Assembly (NCBI GenBank): GCA_964655065.1 | Contig: CAZZLC010000026.1 | Coordinates: 1 to 64,000 of the forward strand | DNA length: 64,000 nucleotides | Source: DRPG01 sp964655065 | Lineage (GTDB): Bacteria > Myxococcota_A > UBA796 > GCA-2862545 | Direction of reading: 5' to 3' | Part shown: positions 1 through 9,929 of the stretch, in pieces | How the letters are laid out: each line of letters starts with the position of its first letter | Position numbering within the stretch: the stretch's first letter is position 1 | Program-made: the position numbers and the translations under genes | Notes under the pieces: generated by a model | What the model was told of the DNA's origin: nothing | The model's database searches: none | What the model saw: the letters and a program-made list of their open reading frames with translations, nothing else

Positions 1-128
1 GGACGGCGTGTACATCTTCCTCGGCTACCTTCCCGTGTTGGTCCGCCGCCCGTAGCAGAGCCATCGCGGTGTCGAAAGCGACATCGGCCACGACCTCGAG
101 CGCCTGGTTGCCGTTGCCCTCGGCAAGG
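1..128. other. left window edge, possible partial genes
   Basis: Two readings are possible and neither is secure. On the plus strand, codons from base 2 to the TAG at 53-55 read as the last 17 residues of a protein (DGVYIFLGYLPVLVRRP) with strongly GC-biased third positions. On the minus strand, an open frame from about base 125 down to base 2 reads as a plausible soluble peptide (for example ALEVVADVAFDTAMALLRAA). It has no clear start codon or ribosome binding site just downstream of the permease gene. The stretch is too short to assign a function. It could be the end of a convergent neighbour or the beginning of a fourth gene of the importer operon. Confidence 0.25.
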
Positions 129-1007
129 TCACCCCTTCAGCCCGGACCCCACCACGGACTGCACGAACTGGCGCTGGAAGAGCACGAACACGGCGAGCAC
201 CGGCAGCGTGACCAGGGTGGCGTAGGCCATGATCTCGCCCCAGGCGTTCGCGGGTCCGAAGAATTGCTGCATGCCCACCATGACGGGGCGCACGTCCTGG
301 CTCTGGACCACGAGAATGGGCCACAGGTATTGGTTCCACGTGCCCAGGAACATGATGATCGCCGAGGTCCCGATGGCGGGTCCGCTGTTGGGCAGGACGA
401 CGTGCCAGTAGATCTGAAGCGCGTTCGCCCCGTCCATTCGGGCGGCGTCATCGAGATCCTCGGGAATGTCCTTGAAGAACTGGTAGAACAAGAAAATGGT
501 GAAGGCATTCGCGACGAACGGCACGATCTGGACGTGAAGGGTGTTGAACCACGAGGTGTGCCAGACGAAGGCCCCGTCCTCGAAGCCCACCCAGGGAAGC
601 CCGGAGACGATCAGCATCAACGGCAGTGCCGTGAGCTCGAAGGGGATGACCAACAGCGCGAGGACGAAGGCGAGGACCAGGTCCTGGCCGCGCCAGGTCA
701 TGCGCTGGAGGCCGAAGGCGCACAGGCTGTTGACCAGGATGCCCAGCGTCACGGTCACCGTCGAGATGAGCAGCGAGTTGAACAGGTAGCGGGGAAGGGC
801 GCTGCGCTCGAAGACCGCGACATAGTTGTCGAGCGACACGTCACCGAGAGGAAGGAAGGCGCGGACCGAGCGAAGGTCCTCGAAGATCTGGGCATCGGGC
901 TTGAACGAGCTGCTGATCATGAACAGCAGCGGGCCCACGAACAAGGCGGCGATTGCCGTCATGACGCCGTAGCGGCTCACCAGGCCGAGGTCGACACGGT
1001 CACGCAT
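129..1007 (-). CDS. carbohydrate ABC transporter permease (MalG-type)
   Basis: Inner-membrane permease of a CUT1-type carbohydrate importer, 292 residues, the usual size for the MalG family. Several hydrophobic segments are visible. The cytoplasmic EAA loop that docks on the ATPase is recognisable as DDAARMDGANALQIYWHVVL followed by PNSGP. The ATG at 1007 is chosen over an upstream in-frame start because the extra 52 residues are low-complexity out-of-frame sequence, whereas MRDRVDLG is followed directly by the first membrane helix. The start overlaps the stop of the upstream permease gene by 8 bp. It is the last gene of a three-gene operon (binding protein, MalF-type, MalG-type). The substrate is inferred to be sucrose or a fructo-oligosaccharide from the neighbouring sugar kinase and GH32 remnant. 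Confidence 0.9.
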   Translation of the reverse strand: MRDRVDLGLVSRYGVMTAIAALFVGPLLFMISSSFKPDAQIFEDLRSVRAFLPLGDVSLDNYVAVFERSALPRYLFNSLLISTVTVTLGILVNSLCAFGLQRMTWRGQDLVLAFVLALLVIPFELTALPLMLIVSGLPWVGFEDGAFVWHTSWFNTLHVQIVPFVANAFTIFLFYQFFKDIPEDLDDAARMDGANALQIYWHVVLPNSGPAIGTSAIIMFLGTWNQYLWPILVVQSQDVRPVMVGMQQFFGPANAWGEIMAYATLVTLPVLAVFVLFQRQFVQSVVGSGLKG

Positions 1008-2007
1008 GGTTTCGCTCCCCGAGGGCACGCTGAACCAGCGCGACGCCCAGCACGAGCACGAAGAACACCACCGCGATGGTCGAGCCGTAGGCGACGTCCT
1101 GCTGGCGGAAGCCGCTGCGCACCGCGTGGAAGATGAGCGTCGAGGTGGCATCGTTCGGTCCACCCCCGGTCATCACGTCGACCTGGGTGAACAGCGCGAA
1201 CGCGGCCAAGGTGGTGGAGATCACGACGAACAGCGTGGTGTTGCGGAGGCCGGGCAGGGTCACGTAGCGGAACCGCTGCCACGCGTTGGCCCCGTCGAGC
1301 TCGGCTGCCTCGTAGAGTCGCGGGTCGATGCCCTGCAGGCCGGCGAGGAAGATGACCATCTGGAACCCGGCGCCCTGCCACGCGCTCGTCACGACGATGG
1401 CGGGCAGGGCCAGCCCCTCGGAGCCGAGCCAGTCGACGGGCTCGAAGCTCCCGCCGGTGAGCGCCACCAGCGCCCGGTTGATGAGCCCCGAGTTCTCGTT
1501 GTAGAGGAACGCCCACACGATCGAGACCACGACCATCGACGTGACGACCGGGGAGAAGAACGCCGTGCGGAACGCGTTTCGACCCTTCAGGCGCTGATTC
1601 ACCAGCAACGCGAGGCCCAACGCCGTGCCGCACTGCAGTGGGATCACGAGCGCCACGAAGGCGAAGGTGTTGAACAGCGACCGGTAGAACACCGGGTCTC
1701 GGGCCACGACCACCAATCGGCGCTCGCCGAGCGGCAGCTCGACCAGCGGCCGGTAGCCCCGGTAGCCGGGATCGGCGCGAAGCACGTCGCGCAGGCGCAC
1801 GTCCTCGTCGGCAGGCACGGTGACCGCGCCGAGCGCGAGCAGGCGCTCGTAGTTGTCGATCCCCACGACCTCGGTGTCGTTGGGGGACAACAGGCGCTGA
1901 TCGGTGAACGTCACGCCGAGAGCGAGCAGGAACGGCAACAGGACGGAGAAGCCGAGCAGTCCGATGGCGGGGACGACGAAGAGAGGACCAGGGTTGAACC
2001 GGTTCAT
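1000..2007 (-). CDS. carbohydrate ABC transporter permease (MalF-type)
   Basis: Partner permease of the same importer, 335 residues. The N-terminus MNRFNPGPLFVVPAIGLLGF begins with a short basic stretch followed by a membrane helix. The EAA loop appears near residue 230 as EAAELDGANAWQRFRYVTLP. A roughly 70-residue periplasmic insertion after the first helix (around YRGYRPLVELPLGERRLVVV) is typical of MalF-like subunits. The ATG at 2007 overlaps the TGA of the binding-protein gene (ATGA), so translation is probably coupled. The long open frame that continues upstream of this ATG is an artefact of GC-rich antisense sequence. Confidence 0.9.
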   Translation of the reverse strand: MNRFNPGPLFVVPAIGLLGFSVLLPFLLALGVTFTDQRLLSPNDTEVVGIDNYERLLALGAVTVPADEDVRLRDVLRADPGYRGYRPLVELPLGERRLVVVARDPVFYRSLFNTFAFVALVIPLQCGTALGLALLVNQRLKGRNAFRTAFFSPVVTSMVVVSIVWAFLYNENSGLINRALVALTGGSFEPVDWLGSEGLALPAIVVTSAWQGAGFQMVIFLAGLQGIDPRLYEAAELDGANAWQRFRYVTLPGLRNTTLFVVISTTLAAFALFTQVDVMTGGGPNDATSTLIFHAVRSGFRQQDVAYGSTIAVVFFVLVLGVALVQRALGERNHA

Positions 2008-3269
2008 GGAGCCTCCCGCGCCGCGTCGGCCAAGCCGTAGCCGCGGTTGCGTACGATGTCGTACTCGACGGCATCGACCGCATCGTCGAGCGCGTCCTTG
2101 GGGGCCGTGCCGGCGCGGATGGCGAGGACGGCGCGCTCGAAGGCGGCAGAGAGGGTCGGGTAGCCCGGCGTCTCCGGACGAGGCACGGCGTAGGCACGAG
2201 CGAAGTCGAAGAACCGCCGCCACGCGCCGCCCTCGGCGTAGCGCTCGGTGAGGGCGGCCGCCTCGGTGGTCACGGGCACGAAGCCCGTGGCTCGGGAGAC
2301 CGCCGCCATGGAGTCGGGCTCGATGAGGTGCTCGACAAAGGCGCTGGCGAGCTCGGGGACTTCGCAGGATCGGGTGATCCCCCACTGCCACGAACCCGAG
2401 CCGATCCGGGGCCCCCGACCGAAATCCGGGGGAGGCAGGATCAGCAAGTCGTCGCCGAAGGCATCCTGGTAGGCCTGGGCAGACCAGGAGCCGGTGTAGT
2501 GGAAGAAGGTGCGTCCCTGAAGGAACGCCTGGTCGTCGACGGCCTGCCGTTCGGCAAGCCCCTCCCCGATCAGCGCCTCGTAGAAGCGCATGGCCTCGAG
2601 GCTCTCGGGTCCGTTGAGCACACCCTCGGCGCGCTGGTAGTCGGTTCGGTCGATCCAGTCGCCGCCGGCGCTCACGAGCCACGGCCCGTAGCCGTAGCTG
2701 ATCCACTCCCCCTTGTGAACGGTGTTGATGTCGATGGGGAAGCGGTCGGGCTCGGCCGCTTTGAGCCGCCGTAGCACGCTCAGCAGCTCGTCGTGGGTAT
2801 AGGGGGCTTCCATCGTCGGGATGCGCACGCCACGCGCCTCGAGCTCGGAGCGGCGCGCGAAGAGCGCCACGACGATGTCGAACTGACCGACACTGTAGAG
2901 ATCGCCCCGGTAGGTCCCGCGCGCTCCCGTAGACAGCGGATCCACCAGCGCGGCGTCGAGCACTTCGGCCAAAGGCCGCAGGTGTCCGGTCCACGCGAAG
3001 TTCGGCACGAGAGGCTGGTCCACGTCGACCACGCACGGCAGCTGGTCGGCCAGCGCCGCAGCCGTGATCGACTCGGTGTAGCTGCCCTGCGGAAGGCGCT
3101 GCAGGTCGACGCGGACGTCGGGGTGGCTGGCCTCGAACGCCTCGACCATCGCCTGGCTGGCGGCCATCTCGGGCCCCGCGCTCTGGTGCCGCCACACCGT
3201 GAGCACGTCGCGCGAGTCGGCGGGTGCCCACACGCGGCAGGCCACCGCGAAGAGGAGTCCCGGGATCAC
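2004..3269 (-). CDS. extracellular sugar-binding protein of ABC importer
   Basis: Substrate-binding protein of family 1 (MalE-like), 421 residues. The GTG start at 3269 is supported by a GGAGG motif five bases upstream. It gives VIPGLLFAVACRVW, in which Cys11 follows an AVA lipobox, so a lipoprotein anchor is likely. The mature part shows the family pattern: LTVWRHQSAGPEMAASQAMV near the N-terminus, then PYTHDELLSVLRRL, and the conserved aromatic segment FFHYTGSWSAQAYQ. The signal peptide is unusually short and lacks positive residues, and the gene start abuts the GH32 remnant, so its 5' end may have been remodelled. First gene of the operon with the two permeases. Confidence 0.88.
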   Translation of the reverse strand: MIPGLLFAVACRVWAPADSRDVLTVWRHQSAGPEMAASQAMVEAFEASHPDVRVDLQRLPQGSYTESITAAALADQLPCVVDVDQPLVPNFAWTGHLRPLAEVLDAALVDPLSTGARGTYRGDLYSVGQFDIVVALFARRSELEARGVRIPTMEAPYTHDELLSVLRRLKAAEPDRFPIDINTVHKGEWISYGYGPWLVSAGGDWIDRTDYQRAEGVLNGPESLEAMRFYEALIGEGLAERQAVDDQAFLQGRTFFHYTGSWSAQAYQDAFGDDLLILPPPDFGRGPRIGSGSWQWGITRSCEVPELASAFVEHLIEPDSMAAVSRATGFVPVTTEAAALTERYAEGGAWRRFFDFARAYAVPRPETPGYPTLSAAFERAVLAIRAGTAPKDALDDAVDAVEYDIVRNRGYGLADAAREAP

Positions 3270-3302
3270 GATGACCTCCGGGGGGTAGCGAACTCGTCGT
3301 CG

Positions 3303-3599
3303 GCGGTGGCGGACACGCCAAACCGCTGCGGGCGGAGCTGGTCGAGCAAAGTGGTGATGATCGGCTGGATGAACAACTGTTTCTGCGCCCTCGGGACCTC
3401 CACCGCGGAGTATCGTGGGCCGATGACGCTGCCTCGAGAGCTGTCGCTCGCTCGCATCGACGACAGGCTCGCGGTCGTCCAACGGCCGGTCTTGGAGCTG
3501 CTCCCCCGTCGCGGGCACGCCGAGGACGCCCCGATGCCGGTCTTCGACTCCGTTCCGGTCTACCGGGGCAACTCGGGGGCACTGCGACCGGCCCCCTGA
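3303..3599 (+). pseudogene. remnant of GH32 beta-fructosidase (C-terminal catalytic part)
   Basis: In the plus frame ending at the TGA at 3597-3599 the translation contains VVMIGWMNN (from about 3351) and then YRGPMTLPRELSL. These match the hallmark GH32 sequence I/V-GWMNN, about twenty variable residues, then WRGxMTLPRELSL, followed by RLAVVQRPVLEL where the family has RLVQRPVPEL. Only about 100 codons remain of a roughly 450-500 residue enzyme. The catalytic N-terminal blades (nucleophile Asp, acid-base Glu) and the C-terminal beta-sandwich are absent, and the left side runs straight into the antisense binding-protein gene. Aromatic positions after GWMNN are changed (CFCA instead of WxYA). 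It fills the divergent intergenic region of a sugar-transport/sugar-kinase locus, consistent with a lost sucrose or fructan hydrolase. No other gene is seen between 3270 and 3611. Confidence 0.75.
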
Positions 3600-3611
3600 A
3601 AGGAGGTTTCG

Positions 3612-4670
<1,059 letters not shown>

Positions 4671-4683
4671 CGCGGAGCGTCCC

Positions 4684-5640
4684 ATGACCACGATCCCTCG
4701 GATCGCCGTGGTCGGCGAGTCCATCATCGACCTCATCCGACAGCCTTCCGGCGACTTCCGTCCCCACCTCGGGGGCTCGCCCTACAATGTCGCGCGGGCC
4801 CTCGCCCGCCAGGGCATCCCGGTGGCCTACCTCTCGCCCCTGTCGTCCGACCACTTCGGGGACGCCTTGCACGACGGCCTCCTGGCCGAGGGGGCATCGA
4901 TCCCCGAGGGGCCGCGGAGCGACCGTCCGACCTCGCTTGCCATGGTCACCGTGGGCGAGCAGGGCCAACCCACGTACTCGCTGTACCGCGAAGGGATCGC
5001 GGATCGGGACGTCACCGCGGAGGCGCTCGTCGCGAGGCTCCCCGAGGGCGTGGAGCTCGTTCACACCGGCTCGCTCGCGCTGATGCCCGAGGACGTCCCG
5101 AAGATGCGACGCCTGCTCGAGGCGGCTCGCGATCGAGGCGTGCTGGTCGCGGTCGACGTGAATCTTCGCCCCGCTGCCGTCTCTGACCGGGAAGCCTACG
5201 TGCGTGGCATCCTGGACCTGCTCCCCCTCTGCGACATCGTGAAGGCGAGCGACGAGGACCTTCGCGAGCTGGGGCTCGGCGATGATCCGCAGGCCGCCGC
5301 GGAGGGGGTCCGGGGACGCTTGCGCGAGGGCCTCGTGGCTCTGACCCTGGGGTCCGACGGGGCCGCTCTGCTCAACGACCGGGGAATGGTGACCCGACCC
5401 GCATTCCCGGTCGACCGGGTCGTCGACACGGTGGGGTCGGGCGACTGCTTTCAGGCGTCGCTGCTCGCTTCGCTGGTACGGACCGGTCTATCGCGCGGTC
5501 GCGCGTTCGCGACCGCGGCCCCCGACGTGCTAGAGGAGCCCCTGGATCACGCCAGGGTCGCCGCGGCCCTCAACGTGACCCGCCCGGGCGCGTCGCCGCC
5601 GACCTGGGACGAGGTCGTCGCGGCGCGCGATTCGGGCTGA
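4684..5640 (+). CDS. PfkB-family sugar kinase (fructokinase-like)
   Basis: Ribokinase-superfamily kinase, 318 residues, expected to phosphorylate an imported or released hexose, probably fructose. The N-terminal substrate-site motif is GGSPYNVARALARQG (PfkB signature 1 region). The ATP-site signature near residues 248-254 is DTVGSGD, with Asp254 as the catalytic base. The family usually has GAGD, and Ser is tolerated. The C-terminal helix keeps AALNVTRPGASPPT. The ATG at 4684 lies directly after the ABC ATPase gene, so the two are probably one transcript. Together with the importer and the GH32 relic this suggests sucrose/fructan catabolism, although the exact sugar cannot be read from sequence. 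Confidence 0.88.
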   Translation: MTTIPRIAVVGESIIDLIRQPSGDFRPHLGGSPYNVARALARQGIPVAYLSPLSSDHFGDALHDGLLAEGASIPEGPRSDRPTSLAMVTVGEQGQPTYSLYREGIADRDVTAEALVARLPEGVELVHTGSLALMPEDVPKMRRLLEAARDRGVLVAVDVNLRPAAVSDREAYVRGILDLLPLCDIVKASDEDLRELGLGDDPQAAAEGVRGRLREGLVALTLGSDGAALLNDRGMVTRPAFPVDRVVDTVGSGDCFQASLLASLVRTGLSRGRAFATAAPDVLEEPLDHARVAAALNVTRPGASPPTWDEVVAARDSG

Positions 5641-5829
5641 TCCTGCACAGGGGGGCCGCCACCGCCACCTGCCGACCGCGTCCGAACTCCGAGAAGTACC
5701 GTGGTCGGCGCTCACGAAACGGCATCCCCCGGTGCTCTCGTCACGGATCCGGATCCGGATGTGCCGATGAAGGCGCCGACGTCCAGGTGGGTCCAGTCGC
5801 GTCAATCGACGCACGTGCGGAAGGGGAGC

Positions 5830-7824
5830 TCAGTCGCCGAGCATCACGGCGACGCGCGTCCCGAGGGTCGCGGCAGCTCGATGGACCGTCTCGTGGATCT
5901 CGCCCTCGAGGTCCACGACACTGAGCGCGCGCCGCTTCTTCTTCGGTTTGGGGAGCTCCAGCACCTGCCGGGTCCACATCGCGTAGCTGGGCGCCGCCTC
6001 GTCAGCCGACGGCGGCTTCAGGAGCACCGGCTCGCCGTCACGCGTGACCTCGGCCCGCGCCGCGACGAGGATGGTGACGGTTCGCGCTCCGCCCTTCGTG
6101 GCTTCGTCGATGGAGACGCGGAAGCTCGAGGTCAGGGCGTGGCGTGGCTCGACCGTTCGTGGCTCGACGTCGCCCGCGAACCCGCTGCGTCGGATCTGGA
6201 CCATGACCTCGTCGAGGGCCTGGCGAGCGTCCCCCGACGCCACTGCGGCGAGCCCCTCTCCCTGGTGAAGGCCCGCGAGCGCGGCGCCGACGAGTCCATC
6301 GGGAATGCCCTCGCCCGAGACGGTCGGGGATTCGATTCGCACGGGCGGGCCGCCGCTGCGTCCCCCCACGGGGACGAAGCGGTCCCCCTTGCGCGCCGAC
6401 CCGGGCGCGATCCAGGCCGCCGCGATCGTGTCGCCCTCGAGCCCGAGCACACGGGCCACCCCGATGCGCTCCGCGGGGCCCACGAGCAGCTCGGACCCAC
6501 CGGGCACGACGTACGTGGGGGCGCGCTGGACCTCGCCGATCACCCCGCCAGGCAGTGGGGCCTCGGTGGCCAGCCACGCCACGCCGTCGCCCCGGACCTT
6601 GTCGACCGTGGCCACGGGCAGGGGACCCGAGGGGCGCGCAGCAGGGGCGTCGGCGAGGCCGGCCGCGGCGTCCTTGACGACGCTCACCCGCAAGGCATCG
6701 GTGAACGGCTGCACCACCTCCACCCGGGTGTCCTGGCTTCGGGCTTCCCCGACGGGGATCGACTGCACGAGCAGCCCGGTCACGAGATCGAAGACGTCGA
6801 TCTGGAGGCCGGCCGTCACCTGCAGCCGCGCGGTTCCTCGCTCGTCGGAGGTCGATGCCGTGGTGAGCTGCCACAACCGCGGCACGGCGACCCGGTCGGG
6901 AGGGGTCTGGGCGTTGATCAGCGATTCCTCGGCGATGTCGAGCTTCGCGGATGCCTCGAGCTGGGCGCCGAACAGCTCGGTGCCTCGCGGGACCACCACC
7001 CAGCCGGACTGCGCGAGCGCCTCCTCGACCCACATCGTGACCGATTCGGCTTCCGGCCCCGGGGAGGGCACGTCGGGCGGCGCGGCGACGAGCACCCGAG
7101 GCGCGGTCTCGCCGAGCGGGCGGGCGAGCCCGGGGCGCACCAGCGTGCTGCCGGCCGCGGGCAGTGGGCCACCCGTGGGCGAGACGACGAACGAAGCCCC
7201 TTCCCCCACCGCGACGACTTCGACGATCTCGCCGCTCGCGGTGCGCCAGCGCTCGCCCGTGAAGCTCCCCGCGCGACGCCCGCGCGCGACCACCGCCTGA
7301 CTGCGGGACTGCTCGAGCACCGTGGTCTCGAGCCGGTCTGGTGCAAAGCCCTCGGCGAACCGAGCCACCGCGAGCGGTATCCCTTGCTCGACCAGCGCTT
7401 CGCGCAGCTCGGCAACGTCGGAGTCGGTCACCGTGCCCAGCCGCTCGCCGGTCACGATGAGGCTGTACGGAGTGCTGGCTACGATCTCGCCGCTGCCGAG
7501 ATCGACGGCGAACGGCGCCACGGTGGCTCGCAACACCTCGACCGTCTTCTTGTCGCCGAGCTCGAAGCGATCCTCCTCGAATCGGGTGAGCCGCAGTCCG
7601 ACGTGCACGACCGGGTCGGCCTTCGCCGAGACGGGCCCGCTCTCCCGTGCATCGCCTGCCGCCACCGCGTCGGGCCAGGTGGCGCGGACCTCCGCCTCGA
7701 ACGCGGCCTCGATGGCATCACGGACGTCGGCCGGCACTGCCGGCTCTCCGAGTGCCTCGTCGATCACCCGGAGCGGCAGGGCCTCGCCACCCCAGGCGAG
7801 CGTCCCGACGAGCAGCCCGATCAC
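5830..7824 (-). CDS. secreted protein of unknown function in caspase operon
   Basis: About 664 residues. I prefer the GTG at 7824 over the GTG at 7836 because it has GGGAGG four bases upstream and forms a GTGA overlap with the stop of the caspase gene. The N-terminus VIGLLVGTLAWGGEALPL looks like a signal peptide. No enzyme motif is recognised. Two segments (around VVAVGEGASFVVSPTGG and VDKVRGDGVAWLATEAPLPG) resemble the small beta modules found in FlgT/CsgG-associated envelope proteins, and the middle (MWVEEALAQSGWVVVPRG) resembles the alpha-beta fold of CsgG/TolB-like N-domains. Those resemblances are inference only. A basic tract KPKKKRRA occurs near residue 625. Last gene of a three-gene secreted-protein operon. 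Confidence 0.75.
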   Translation of the reverse strand: MIGLLVGTLAWGGEALPLRVIDEALGEPAVPADVRDAIEAAFEAEVRATWPDAVAAGDARESGPVSAKADPVVHVGLRLTRFEEDRFELGDKKTVEVLRATVAPFAVDLGSGEIVASTPYSLIVTGERLGTVTDSDVAELREALVEQGIPLAVARFAEGFAPDRLETTVLEQSRSQAVVARGRRAGSFTGERWRTASGEIVEVVAVGEGASFVVSPTGGPLPAAGSTLVRPGLARPLGETAPRVLVAAPPDVPSPGPEAESVTMWVEEALAQSGWVVVPRGTELFGAQLEASAKLDIAEESLINAQTPPDRVAVPRLWQLTTASTSDERGTARLQVTAGLQIDVFDLVTGLLVQSIPVGEARSQDTRVEVVQPFTDALRVSVVKDAAAGLADAPAARPSGPLPVATVDKVRGDGVAWLATEAPLPGGVIGEVQRAPTYVVPGGSELLVGPAERIGVARVLGLEGDTIAAAWIAPGSARKGDRFVPVGGRSGGPPVRIESPTVSGEGIPDGLVGAALAGLHQGEGLAAVASGDARQALDEVMVQIRRSGFAGDVEPRTVEPRHALTSSFRVSIDEATKGGARTVTILVAARAEVTRDGEPVLLKPPSADEAAPSYAMWTRQVLELPKPKKKRRALSVVDLEGEIHETVHRAAATLGTRVAVMLGD

Positions 7825-9866
7825 CGGGCCTCCCACGTCCAGATGCCGGTCGCATAGGTGCGAGCCTGCAGGTCGCGGGTCGCGCGCGCGGCGCCGAACG
7901 CTTCGAGGACCCGGGGTCGGACGAGCCGCGGGGACGCCCCGCAGAGCAGGCGGATCTCGATCGACTCGTCGGAGACGAGCCGGACGGTGGCCGAACGAAC
8001 CCCCTCGATCGACTCGGCGGTCTGCGCCACCACGTCGGCCAGGCCGGTCCCCACGTTGCCGGTGATGCGGAGGGTCAGCGGCCAGCCGTCGCGCTCTCGG
8101 GCGCGCCAGTGCTCCACGAGACCATCCACGAGGTCCTCGCCGACGATCTCGCCGACCCGACGCGACGCGGACCGCTGCGCTGCCTCCTGGTCGGCCCCGA
8201 GGCCCGTCGCGTTGCGGGCCGACGAGGCGAGCACCTCGCCGGTCGCGGCGTCGACGAGGCGTGCCGCGAGGCTCGCGTAAGCGCGATGGCCCTCGGCGAC
8301 CTTTCCGTCGGGTCGGATCACGGTGGCGCCCACGACGATGGCGTCGGCGGCGTAGCGTGAGCCAAAGTCCGTCGCCGCCCCCCCGAGCCGAGCGATGTCG
8401 GCGAGCGTGGTCACCATCGGCGCCTTGGCCGTGTCGCCCTGCAGGGCTCCCCGCAGCTCGGCCATCGCTGCAGGGTCGACGAGCGGGATGCGCCGGGCTT
8501 TCAGCTGACGTTCGATCGCGACCCCGGACGGCGCGTCGGTCCCGCTGCGGAGCAGAGCAGCCGGATCCTGGGCCACGACGTTGAAGAAGGTCGTCGACTG
8601 GCCGCGAGGAGGGGGAGGCGCGTCGAGCTCGGGAATCCCGCCGTCAGCGTCGGCGAAGTAGAAGTGGCCGGTCAGTGACGTGTACTCCTGCGGCACCTGC
8701 GAGCCCCCCGTGGCGTTGCTCACCTGCGACCGTACGGCCTTGAAGGTGTCCTCGAGCGAGAGACCGGGGCGGCCGACGTTGTTCAGCAGCGCCTCGGTGT
8801 ACAGCCCGTGCTCGCCGTCCCCATCGCTCGCGACGTGATGGGGACGCGTCGCGAAGGCCACGAGGGTGCCCTGTGGAGGATCCACGATGGCGAGCCCGCC
8901 CCGGCTGAGCGAGCGGAAGCGGCTCTCGTAGGGATTGTTCCGGCAGGCATCGAGAATCACGATGTTGAGGCGATTGCCGGAGCCCTGCATCGCCGCGAGC
9001 ACCCTGTCGATCGGCACCGACTCGACCTCGATGTCGGCCTCGCTGCGAATCTTCGCGTCGACGGGGACCATGTAGTTCGCCCCGTTGCCCTCGAGGCCGT
9101 GCCCCGCGTAGAAGAACAGCCCGGTCCCGCCCTCGGACAAGCGTTCGCCGAAGTCGCGGATGGCGCCGACCAGAGTGTCTCGGTCGGCGTCGAGCACGGT
9201 CTCGGCCGAGAAGCCGAGCTTCTCGAGCCGGGCGGCGATGGCCGTGGCGTCGCGGACGGGGTTTCGCAGGGCGCCCTCGTCGTAGGCGGCGTTGCCGACC
9301 ACCAGCGCGATGCGCTCCTCGGTGGCCAGGAAGGTGCGAACCATGGGGTCGAGCCCGCGGGTGGCCGGGGCGAAGGGAGGCGGCGCCTCGTCGCTCGCGA
9401 GCCCGCGACTCGGAGCCCCGCGCTTCACGTACTCGTCGACCACCACGGCGACGCTGTAGGTGGGGGCTGCCGAGCGATCCAACGACACCCGCTCGAGCAC
9501 CTGCCGCAGCGCCGGGCGGTCGATCGAAGCCTCGACCGTGACGTCGTAGGTGGTGGTGGTGGCTGCTTCGTCGACGATGACGGCGTCGCCGTCCAGCAGG
9601 CCACCGGCCCGCGGGAGCACGGCCTCGCGCAACGCCGCCTCGTTGGCCTGCGCAGTCGGCTCCCCGAGCTCGTCCACGACCGCGCGCCACACCGCGTCGG
9701 CGATGGCCTCGCGCCGGGCGCGGTCGCGGACCTCGAGCCGCTGCTTCTTCTTGATCTTCTTCTCGGTCACGCGACCGTGACCCACGAACGCCGGCTCGGC
9801 GGCAGTCGCGAGGACCGCTCCCCCCACGGCGACCAGTGAGAGCAGAGCGACGAGCCAGCGCAGCAC
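7821..9866 (-). CDS. secreted caspase-family (C14) cysteine protease
   Basis: 681 residues starting at GTG 9866 with GGAGG five bases upstream. A signal peptide is clear (MLRWLVALLSLVAVGGAVLA, cut around ATAAEP). Residues about 30-120 resemble the N-domain of FlgT-like envelope proteins (RARREAIADAVWRAVVDELG). Residues about 185-390 are a caspase p20-like domain: RIALVVGNAAY, then FFYAGHG with catalytic His256, then VILDACRNNPY with catalytic Cys308, and LVAFATRP. The C-terminal 250 residues contain a CsgG-like pattern (LAARLVDAATGEVLASSAR). The dyad appears intact, so cleavage in the periplasm or at the surface, probably after basic residues as in metacaspases, is a reasonable inference. It sits between two other exported unknown proteins. 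Confidence 0.9.
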   Translation of the reverse strand: MLRWLVALLSLVAVGGAVLATAAEPAFVGHGRVTEKKIKKKQRLEVRDRARREAIADAVWRAVVDELGEPTAQANEAALREAVLPRAGGLLDGDAVIVDEAATTTTYDVTVEASIDRPALRQVLERVSLDRSAAPTYSVAVVVDEYVKRGAPSRGLASDEAPPPFAPATRGLDPMVRTFLATEERIALVVGNAAYDEGALRNPVRDATAIAARLEKLGFSAETVLDADRDTLVGAIRDFGERLSEGGTGLFFYAGHGLEGNGANYMVPVDAKIRSEADIEVESVPIDRVLAAMQGSGNRLNIVILDACRNNPYESRFRSLSRGGLAIVDPPQGTLVAFATRPHHVASDGDGEHGLYTEALLNNVGRPGLSLEDTFKAVRSQVSNATGGSQVPQEYTSLTGHFYFADADGGIPELDAPPPPRGQSTTFFNVVAQDPAALLRSGTDAPSGVAIERQLKARRIPLVDPAAMAELRGALQGDTAKAPMVTTLADIARLGGAATDFGSRYAADAIVVGATVIRPDGKVAEGHRAYASLAARLVDAATGEVLASSARNATGLGADQEAAQRSASRRVGEIVGEDLVDGLVEHWRARERDGWPLTLRITGNVGTGLADVVAQTAESIEGVRSATVRLVSDESIEIRLLCGASPRLVRPRVLEAFGAARATRDLQARTYATGIWTWEAR

Positions 9867-9929
9867 AGTGACCTCCTCGAGTTCGAAGCCGTGGACAGGC
9901 CGACTGGGCGGCGTGTCAGCGTTCGGCGC

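Noticed and set aside
69..1136. Long plus-strand open frame over the permease genes
   Set aside because: It is antisense to the well-supported permease genes and its translation is His/Glu/Arg/Asp-rich in the way GC-rich shadow frames are.
5743..5758. ggatccggatccggat repeat in the gap after the sugar kinase gene
   Set aside because: A short GC-rich repeat of about two and a half units, with no conserved context; probably chance in a 190-base gap that shows nothing else.
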